Assembly (NCBI GenBank): GCA_007131895.1
Contig: SLPR01000260.1
Location: 1 to 14,496 of the forward strand
Direction: 5' to 3'
Source of the DNA: Bacteroidales bacterium
GTDB taxonomy: Bacteria; Bacteroidota; Bacteroidia; Bacteroidales; UBA7960
DNA: 14,496 bases
This document shows, one piece after another, positions 8,050 to 13,373 of the stretch. Every line of letters starts with the position of its first letter. The first letter of the stretch is position 1. The position numbers and the translations under genes were made by a program. Below the pieces are notes generated by a model, which saw only the letters and a list, made by a program, of their open reading frames with translations, made no database searches and was not told the DNA's origin.

Positions 8050-10209
8050 TTAGTTCAAATGCTGCTGAACCACTTCCACCAACTCTGGCAGGTCCATCTC
8101 AAGGTCTTTGAGGTGTTCAATGGTGGGTATACCATCTTTGGTCCAGCCACGACGAGCGTAAACGGCGTCGAGCAATTGCTCATAGCGGTCTTCGCGGTAT
8201 GCGCGCAAAGCAGCCATTTTTTCTTCGGTAGATTTGCCGGTGGGGTCAAAGCCTACGTCTTCTTTCAATTGCTTGTCATAACGCTCCTGGCGAGATTCAT
8301 ATTCTTCCCTGGTAACCGGACCACAGGCACGATAGGGCTGTGCATCATGGATGCGTTTGCCATAACCGCGGCGCAGGTTGAAGATGCGCTGGAAATTATA
8401 AACACGCTCGCTTTGGCGAATCATCTCTTCTTTGCTGAAGGGTTTGCCCGTTACAGCTTCGAAAATAGCAACATAGTTTTCAACGTGCTCAGGAATCTTG
8501 TGGGGCTCGTCGGTAAGCTCGTTGCCTTTGGGCACAACGTCGTTCCAGCAAAGTTTGCAAAGTCCAACCAGTCCGAACCAGGTGCGGAACATGGGGAAGT
8601 AGTGCAGTGCTTCAGCTTTGTCGTCGAAAGTGGGAAGCTGATTGTTTACCATGTCCATAAAGATCAGCCAGGCCTCATCATGCTGAGGTCCTTTGTTGGT
8701 CATGGCGTAACCGCCTTGCTGAGCCAGTGATTCCTTGGAAACATACTGAGAATACTCAAGCCCTTTGTTCACCATGCCGATGTCGTTGAGGAATCTGGGG
8801 TCGGCGTTGTATTTTTCAACAAATAGTTCTTTCATTTTTTGCACACCCAAACCCGCTACCATTCCGAAACCTTCACCGCGTGCCAGCTGGTGCATCAGCT
8901 CCAGGGCAGCTTCAGAATTGCCAAATTTCAGCTCCAGTCCACCGGTGATTTCTTTGTTGATGACACCGTTTTCGTAGCATTCCATGATGAAAGCAACGAT
9001 GGTACCCCAGGTGATGGTGCAGATACCGTAAGTATCGCAGTAGAAATTCTGTTCTATAATAGCTTCATAATCAAAAATGCCCAGGTTAGAGCCCAGTCCC
9101 GCTGCAGTTTCGTATTCCGGTCCATCAACAATAACAGCATCTCCTTTGTAAGGCCCGGTTTTCAGTACAAAATCATCCACCCCTTTGGAACAGCTCATAG
9201 CGCATCCTATCCAGCAACCGTCAGGTACGTTCTGGGTAAAATACTTTTCGCGCAAAATATCGCTGTGGATTTTAATGCCGTCTACGTGGCTACCGAATTT
9301 AAAGTTGTGGGTAGGCAGCAGATCGTAGTCGTTCATAACGTTTACGATGTTGGCAGTGCCTTTCTTGCGCATCTGGCACTGATGGTCGTCCAGTTCGCGC
9401 ATTTCCTGCTGGTATTTGCGACCTCTGTCTTTGATGGTTTCCAGGTCGGCAACATTATTAAGGTTTCCGGTAACACCGTCAATGCGTGCTACGATAGCCT
9501 TGATTCTTTTATCGCGCAAAACCGTTCCGATACCCCCGCGGCCGGCTTGCTTCAGACGAATCTTCTTGCGCTTCAGATCATAGAAGGTGAAGTTGACCAT
9601 ACCGATAAGAGAATTTTCGGCAGCAGCTCCGGTAGAAACGATACCAATGTTTTTGGCATCTTTTTCATCTTTGGCAAAAAGCTCGGTAAGCTCTTCAGCA
9701 AGGATGTGGGAGTCTTTGGCAAAACCCGGGTCTTCGATGATTTCGATTTTGTTGTTAGCACCGTCAATGAAAATAATCACATCTTTCTCGGCTTTGCCCT
9801 GAATCTCCAGCGCGTCGAAGCCTGAGAACTTAAGGAAGGGGCCGAAAAAGCCACCCACGTTGGAGTCCATAATGGAGTCTGTCTGGGGTGAAATGGTTAC
9901 CAGCAAGGATTTGCCGGCGCCTGAATACTGGGTAATCCCACCTACAGGACCACTGGAAATGATAACCTCATTCTCGGGGTCATTCCATTTGGTGTCGGGT
10001 TTGGTGGCATCCCACAATAATTTGAGGCCATAACCCTTGCCGCCGATAAATTTTTCTTTCATCAGGGCGGGCACGTCTTTTTCCTTTACCTCGTTGGTTC
10101 CTACATTGATATAGAGTATCTTGTCAGTATAACCTCTGTCTAAAGGTTTCAACTGATAGTCGACCTCTTTCAGCTTTTTGTAATTCTGTTTTAAATCAGT
10201 GATGTTCAT
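8050..10209 (-). CDS. Tungsten-type aldehyde:ferredoxin oxidoreductase, long form
   Basis: 719-residue cytoplasmic enzyme of the AOR family, which oxidises aldehydes to acids with ferredoxin as acceptor, using tungsto- (or molybdo-) bispyranopterin and one [4Fe-4S] cluster. N-terminal domain: KFIGGKGYGLKLLW (53-66), SGPVGG (86-91), VGGFFGPFLKFSGFDALEI (118-136) and AGRGGIGTVLRDKRIKAIVA (222-241). C-terminal domain: cluster cysteines Cys332, Cys336 and Cys340, GPEYET (363-368), and the last ligand candidate Cys551 in GLVGLCKLC. Two points are unusual. The first three cysteines are spaced C-X3-C-X3-C, where Pyrococcus furiosus AOR has C-X2-C-X3-C. The protein is also about 100 residues longer than the archaeal enzyme, with roughly 25 extra residues at the N-terminus and a charged C-terminal tail. 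Substrate unknown. It is preceded by a strong Shine-Dalgarno and followed by a strong terminator, so it is probably monocistronic and well expressed. Confidence 0.9.
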   Translation of the reverse strand: MNITDLKQNYKKLKEVDYQLKPLDRGYTDKILYINVGTNEVKEKDVPALMKEKFIGGKGYGLKLLWDATKPDTKWNDPENEVIISSGPVGGITQYSGAGKSLLVTISPQTDSIMDSNVGGFFGPFLKFSGFDALEIQGKAEKDVIIFIDGANNKIEIIEDPGFAKDSHILAEELTELFAKDEKDAKNIGIVSTGAAAENSLIGMVNFTFYDLKRKKIRLKQAGRGGIGTVLRDKRIKAIVARIDGVTGNLNNVADLETIKDRGRKYQQEMRELDDHQCQMRKKGTANIVNVMNDYDLLPTHNFKFGSHVDGIKIHSDILREKYFTQNVPDGCWIGCAMSCSKGVDDFVLKTGPYKGDAVIVDGPEYETAAGLGSNLGIFDYEAIIEQNFYCDTYGICTITWGTIVAFIMECYENGVINKEITGGLELKFGNSEAALELMHQLARGEGFGMVAGLGVQKMKELFVEKYNADPRFLNDIGMVNKGLEYSQYVSKESLAQQGGYAMTNKGPQHDEAWLIFMDMVNNQLPTFDDKAEALHYFPMFRTWFGLVGLCKLCWNDVVPKGNELTDEPHKIPEHVENYVAIFEAVTGKPFSKEEMIRQSERVYNFQRIFNLRRGYGKRIHDAQPYRACGPVTREEYESRQERYDKQLKEDVGFDPTGKSTEEKMAALRAYREDRYEQLLDAVYARRGWTKDGIPTIEHLKDLEMDLPELVEVVQQHLN

Positions 10210-10218
10210 ACAGTTAAT

Positions 10219-10225
10219 CTCCTTT
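10219..10225 (-). promoter_or_regulatory. Strong Shine-Dalgarno of the aldehyde oxidoreductase gene
   Basis: On the minus strand AAAGGAG ends nine bases before the ATG at 10209. None of the other genes here shows such a site, and Bacteroidota generally do not rely on one. It supports Met1 as the start. Confidence 0.7.
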
Positions 10226-10250
10226 ATATGTGTAAATTATATTCTGTAGG

Positions 10251-10258
10251 CAAAACTA
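10251..10258 (-). promoter_or_regulatory. -7 promoter element for the aldehyde oxidoreductase gene
   Basis: The minus strand reads TAGTTTTG, a perfect match to the Bacteroidota -7 consensus TAnnTTTG, placed 41 bases upstream of the ATG. No matching -33 TTTG lies 17-23 bases further upstream, so this is a candidate only. Confidence 0.45.
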
Positions 10259-10315
10259 CAAAATTTAAAATATCGGGGGCTCTTTTTTCACCTATTTCGA
10301 CAAAATATCAGTTAA

Positions 10316-10330
10316 TTAGAATCGTTCTAA
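10316..10330. promoter_or_regulatory. Operator-like palindrome TTAGAA-N3-TTCTAA
   Basis: Perfect 6-3-6 inverted repeat TTAGAATCGTTCTAA, about 58 bases upstream of the AOR -7 element. The size and AT-rich outer arms resemble Fur/PerR-family boxes (7-1-7 geometry). The regulator is unknown. Confidence 0.45.
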
Positions 10331-10376
10331 AGAAGGTTTTTTGCCCGACATCCCGGGTTTGTTTTTGTGTTTTTCC

Positions 10377-10393
10377 CAGACAGATTTTGTCTG
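10377..10393. promoter_or_regulatory. Operator-like palindrome CAGACA-N5-TGTCTG
   Basis: Perfect 6-5-6 inverted repeat with spacer GATTT, near the middle of the divergent region and about 70 bases upstream of the transglycosylase -7 element. It could be an operator for either gene or a small hairpin; no known regulator can be assigned. Confidence 0.4.
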
Positions 10394-10461
10394 TTAGTTC
10401 AATTTAACATTTTCTCAGCTATATTACGTGTTTGACGCAATTACAGGTGGATTAATTCCGT

Positions 10462-10469
10462 TAGTTTTG
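10462..10469 (+). promoter_or_regulatory. -7 promoter element for the lytic transglycosylase gene
   Basis: TAGTTTTG, a perfect TAnnTTTG match, 44 bases before the ATG at 10514. The nearest TTTG upstream (10431-10434) is 27 bases away, longer than usual. Confidence 0.5.
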
Positions 10470-10513
10470 CAAAGTATTCTTATTTTTTTACACTTGTTAC
10501 CCGAAAGTTTGTT

Positions 10514-11524
10514 ATGGCCATTTCAAAAAGAGTTCTCCTGATATTATCTGTTCCTTTTATCTTAGTTTTGATGGTAAAACTTGTGTCTTTTACCAATGTA
10601 CTGGTTATACCTTCCACAAGCGATTTGGAACCGCCGGATCACAGCTACAGCGTGTATGCTTTGCCTATACCGGAAAATCTCAACTTTGCCGGTGAGCCTG
10701 TACCAGTGCATAATTTTGATATACGCGAGCGTTTTGACAGGGAATTGCTGGTCAACAGCTACTGGCAATCGCAAACCATACTGTTTTTCAAACGGGCGTA
10801 CCGCTGGTTTCCCCTGATTGAAACTATTCTGGAGGAGGAGGGGATTCCCGATGATTTTAAATATCTTGCCCTCATTGAAAGTGGCTTGATGAATGTGGTT
10901 TCTCCTGCAGGAGCAGCAGGATACTGGCAGATTTTACAGGCTACCGGCAGAGAGCTGGGGCTGGAAGTAAACAGTGAAATAGACGAACGCTACCACGTGG
11001 AGAAATCTACCCGTGCAGCAGCAAAATATTTGCGTAGTGCATATAAGTCTTACAACAGCTGGACTTTAGCTGCCGCTGCCTATAACATGGGCAGGACAGG
11101 GCTTAACAGGCAGATTTCCTCCCAGCTGGAAAACAGCTATTATGATCTGTGGCTCAATGAAGAAACGTCAAGGTATGTATTCAGAATACTGGCCATCAAA
11201 ACCATTTTTGAAAACCCCAGGGCCCATGGCTTTAATTTTAGCGAAGAAGATTTATACCCACCCTTTGAATATTATATCGTAACCGTAGATTCTTCTGTCC
11301 CTGATTGGGTTGCCTTTGCCCATGAACACCAGATAACCTACAAGGAGTTGCGTACCCTCAATCCCTGGATCCGGCAGCGCGAACTCAACAACCGGAGCCG
11401 CAAACCTTATGAAATAATGATTTCCAAAGAGAGTCTTTTTGGTTATGAGTCGCCCATGGTTATTGATGAGTTGGAAGATGAAGGGGAAGAAATGGGTTCC
11501 CCTGCAAGGGAAACGGATTTGTAG
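10514..11524 (+). CDS. MltD-like lytic transglycosylase (GH23)
   Basis: 336-residue envelope protein that should cleave peptidoglycan glycan strands non-hydrolytically, leaving 1,6-anhydro-muramic ends. An N-terminal hydrophobic segment (about 7-25) is a signal anchor or signal peptide. The SLT/GH23 domain spans about 95-235: KYLALIESGL with the catalytic Glu122, AGAAGYWQI (132-140, the family's AGLWQF-like motif), TGRELGL, and AAAAYNMG (186-193, the AYNAG motif). A LysM-like region follows at about 253-305 (ITYKELRTLNPWI), degenerate but in the usual place for MltD-type enzymes. The tail after 315 is acidic. It is divergent from the AOR gene and has no obvious operon partner. No terminator lies directly after the stop. 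Confidence 0.88.
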   Translation: MAISKRVLLILSVPFILVLMVKLVSFTNVLVIPSTSDLEPPDHSYSVYALPIPENLNFAGEPVPVHNFDIRERFDRELLVNSYWQSQTILFFKRAYRWFPLIETILEEEGIPDDFKYLALIESGLMNVVSPAGAAGYWQILQATGRELGLEVNSEIDERYHVEKSTRAAAKYLRSAYKSYNSWTLAAAAYNMGRTGLNRQISSQLENSYYDLWLNEETSRYVFRILAIKTIFENPRAHGFNFSEEDLYPPFEYYIVTVDSSVPDWVAFAHEHQITYKELRTLNPWIRQRELNNRSRKPYEIMISKESLFGYESPMVIDELEDEGEEMGSPARETDL

Positions 11525-11589
11525 TGGTCTTTTCATTGCCATTTTTACCGCAGCACCGGTTCGATTAGGCGACTTTGCTTTTCTATAAT

Positions 11590-11772
11590 CCTGTCGCTCC
11601 TTCAGAGATGGTTAATGGTGACGGTCCCTGAGCTTGTCGAAGGGCGATGTCATTAACATTGGGTTGTTAAATAACACTTATTTCGCAGTCTCATTACCCG
11701 GGGTTCCGCTCCATGGCCTGACGGCTATGTCTCTCTACCCCGGACTATTATTGTTTGAGCCTTTCAGGCTCA
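11590..11772. repeat. Probable REP-like intergenic repeat with three hairpins
   Basis: Three hairpins in a row. First, GTTAATG (11611-11617) pairs with CATTAAC (11651-11657) around CCCTGAGCTTGTCGAAGGG (11626-11644), whose CCCT/AGGG ends also pair. Second, CCGGGGT (11698-11704) pairs with ACCCCGG (11737-11743). Third, TGAGCCT-TTC-AGGCTCA at 11756-11772 is a perfect 7-3-7 stem-loop. The CTGAGCTTGTCGAAG core and the phrases GTCGCTCCTTCAGAG (11593-11607) and ACCCGGGGTT (11696-11705) resemble text I recall from scattered intergenic repeats in environmental genomes, including Bacteroidota. That resemblance is from memory, not from a search. No transposase is present. Confidence 0.5.
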
Positions 11773-11875
11773 GTCTTCGAAGATTCACTTTTCTCTACTC
11801 TCTACTCATCTATTCCCTACTCTCTAATCGCTGTCTTTATCCGACATCAATGATTTTTTCTGTTATGTAGAATCC

Positions 11876-11900
11876 TGCAGAAAAAGCGGCTGCATTTTTT
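11876..11900 (+). terminator. Weak terminator-like hairpin
   Basis: TGCAG (11876-11880) pairs with CTGCA (11890-11894) around a nine-base loop and is followed by six Ts. The stem is only five pairs, and it lies about 350 bases after the transglycosylase stop, so its role is doubtful. Confidence 0.25.
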
Positions 11901-11934
11901 CCAGGTATTGGTCCTTTTGTTTCAATTTATTTTA

Positions 11935-11942
11935 TATTTTTG
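11935..11942 (+). promoter_or_regulatory. -7 promoter element before the exported-protein gene
   Basis: TATTTTTG is a perfect TAnnTTTG match. Candidate -33 elements are off-distance (TTTG at 11916-11919 is 15 bases away; TTG at 11908-11910 is 24 bases away). The leader to the ATG at 12118 would be about 170 bases. Low-complexity T-rich context makes a chance match possible. Confidence 0.3.
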
Positions 11943-12117
11943 TGTTTGTTAATAATTGCAAAACAAAACATTCCTGTACCTTTTTTTCTGAACGGTTACA
12001 GGTGAATTATGGAAGTTTATTGCTGAAAAGTATATTTTCAGGAGAATTCCTGTTTGGCTTGTAATTATTTAGCCTTGGATGTACGAAGCCAAACCCAAAC
12101 ACCAAAAAACCAACAGT

Positions 12118-13194
12118 ATGAAGACTAATCTGAAAATCGGGCTTTTCATTTGGACTTTTATCCTGATGATAATGCCTGCGGTCTTGTCGGGACAAACGGT
12201 CAGAATTGATTTTTATCCTGGTAGTCATGGAGATATTGACATTGCTGTGAAAAGAGCGGTGGAGTCTATGGGATATGATACATTCATTAATTACAAGGGA
12301 CGAAGTGATTCATATGACTACGATATTCTATTGCGGTACCGGCACCATGAAGGTTTTATGATTTTTAATCTTTTTGGAAAGGAAGGACAATATAGTGCCA
12401 GGTCAGCTGAAAGGAGAGTCGTGCAAGGGAACTACCGAAGAGCCATTGAGCGAAGCTTGTCAGAATTGTTTGATAAAGAGGCTGTAATTACCCATGACCG
12501 CTCAGAGTGGTTAAATTTATACCCTGCTGTAGAAAAGATTGACTCGGCAGCATATATTTTTTACTTTACTGCCGGATCGGCAGCTGACTGGGCTTTGCTG
12601 GAAAATAAGTTTCTTACCAGGGCTGGAAAATTGCTGCCTGATTTTGAAACCTATTATTATCGTACCAAAAGCCAGTTCGTTTCCTCCCATGGTATATACG
12701 ATACTTCCTCATTTATAACAAAGTTAGGGGGAGTTGTTATAGGTACCGAAGGAGGAGGAATGGTACGTCTCGAAAAGCCTCCAGTGGTTTATGTTGACTA
12801 TCTCGAGGAAAGAACACCCCCTTTGGATGTTCCCCTATTGGAAAACTCAGGATCTTTTTCAACACTTTTTTTAATGAGAAATACAGGATTTGCCGGGTCT
12901 GCTTTGAGGTACAGAGTTTTTGTAAACGACAAACTGGTTTGTGCACTGGAAGATAAAAAATATGTAAGGTTGCTGATGGAACCGGGTGTGAACACGATTG
13001 CTGTTCAAAGAACTGGTTCAAGACAGAAAAGAAGAGCTGCGGAAATAGAAGTTGATACGGAAAAGGGAGAAACCATATTTGTACAGATTTTTCAGAATTC
13101 CGGGCTAATTGTCCAAACTACACTTTTTAATATAAACGAGTATGATGCGCGAAAAAATATTCAGGATTTAAGGTTGCAAGGGAGTTGTTTTTAG
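12118..13194 (+). CDS. Exported protein of unknown function with DUF2846-like C-terminus
   Basis: 358 residues. A classical signal peptide (MKTNLK, then a hydrophobic core at 7-23, with likely cleavage after Gly25 in AVLSGQT) sends it to the periplasm or outer surface; there is no lipobox. Residues 26-120 form an unrecognised alpha/beta-looking region. About 138-215 is a second region rich in aromatic residues (YIFYF, YYYR). Residues 247-345 resemble DUF2846: FSTLFLMR, RYRVFVNDKLVCAL, a short KKYVRLLMEPGVNTI hairpin and a final strand GETIFVQI, a beta-sandwich pattern found in bacterial envelope proteins. The start at 12118 is chosen because an in-frame ATG at 12079 adds thirteen residues that would bury the signal peptide. 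It stands alone between the hairpin cluster and uvrA. No enzymatic motif is visible; I do not assign a function. Confidence 0.75.
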   Translation: MKTNLKIGLFIWTFILMIMPAVLSGQTVRIDFYPGSHGDIDIAVKRAVESMGYDTFINYKGRSDSYDYDILLRYRHHEGFMIFNLFGKEGQYSARSAERRVVQGNYRRAIERSLSELFDKEAVITHDRSEWLNLYPAVEKIDSAAYIFYFTAGSAADWALLENKFLTRAGKLLPDFETYYYRTKSQFVSSHGIYDTSSFITKLGGVVIGTEGGGMVRLEKPPVVYVDYLEERTPPLDVPLLENSGSFSTLFLMRNTGFAGSALRYRVFVNDKLVCALEDKKYVRLLMEPGVNTIAVQRTGSRQKRRAAEIEVDTEKGETIFVQIFQNSGLIVQTTLFNINEYDARKNIQDLRLQGSCF

Positions 13195-13347
13195 CCGGTG
13201 GAGCGTTATGTTTTTAACTTTTGTCTGAATACTGGTGAGCCTCCGGAAATTTGCGTAGTGCTGTAGAATATTTGCCGCCTGTATTTTATCCCTGAGCTCC
13301 TTTAAACTTTTTCACCCCCTTCGCTGTTAATTGCGCTTGCAAAACCG

Positions 13348-13355
13348 TACCTTTG
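13348..13355 (+). promoter_or_regulatory. -7 promoter element of uvrA
   Basis: TACCTTTG (followed by CA) is a perfect and typical Bacteroidota TAnnTTTG element. Transcription would start around 13360, leaving a very short leader of about 13 bases. No LexA-like palindrome was noticed around it. Confidence 0.55.
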
Positions 13356-13373
13356 CAGGTTCGTTTTAACAGC

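Larger units (their letters stand above)
10210..10513. promoter_or_regulatory. Divergent control region between AOR and lytic transglycosylase genes
   Basis: 304-base noncoding region driving two genes apart. It holds a minus-strand -7 element (10251-10258), a plus-strand -7 element (10462-10469), two perfect inverted repeats (10316-10330 and 10377-10393) and T-rich runs. Each -7 element lies about 42-44 bases from its start codon. No good -33 element at the standard distance was found for either side. Confidence 0.7.
11525..12117. other. 593-base noncoding region with hairpin cluster
   Basis: No supported gene. Contents in order: an unremarkable T-rich stretch; a structured repeat-like element (11590-11772); a pyrimidine-rich stretch (11791-11829) with two copies of TACTCTCTA; a weak terminator-like hairpin (11876-11900); and a -7 promoter element (11935-11942) ahead of the exported-protein gene. 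A 78-codon frame from the TTG at 11634 runs through the hairpins, has no family resemblance and is not accepted. Confidence 0.6.

Noticed and set aside
8026..8730. A 234-codon plus-strand frame over the 3' end of the aldehyde oxidoreductase gene
   Set aside because: Same explanation: antisense of conserved coding sequence. Its start lies between the AOR stop and the terminator, with no promoter.
8839..9825. A 328-codon open frame on the plus strand opposite the aldehyde oxidoreductase gene
   Set aside because: It is the antisense shadow of a strongly codon-biased gene. The minus-strand frame has clear AOR motifs across the same span, and the plus-strand translation shows no family resemblance.
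11634..11870. A 78-codon plus-strand frame in the noncoding region after the transglycosylase
   Set aside because: It starts with TTG inside a hairpin core and reads through two more inverted repeats and a pyrimidine run; it resembles no family.
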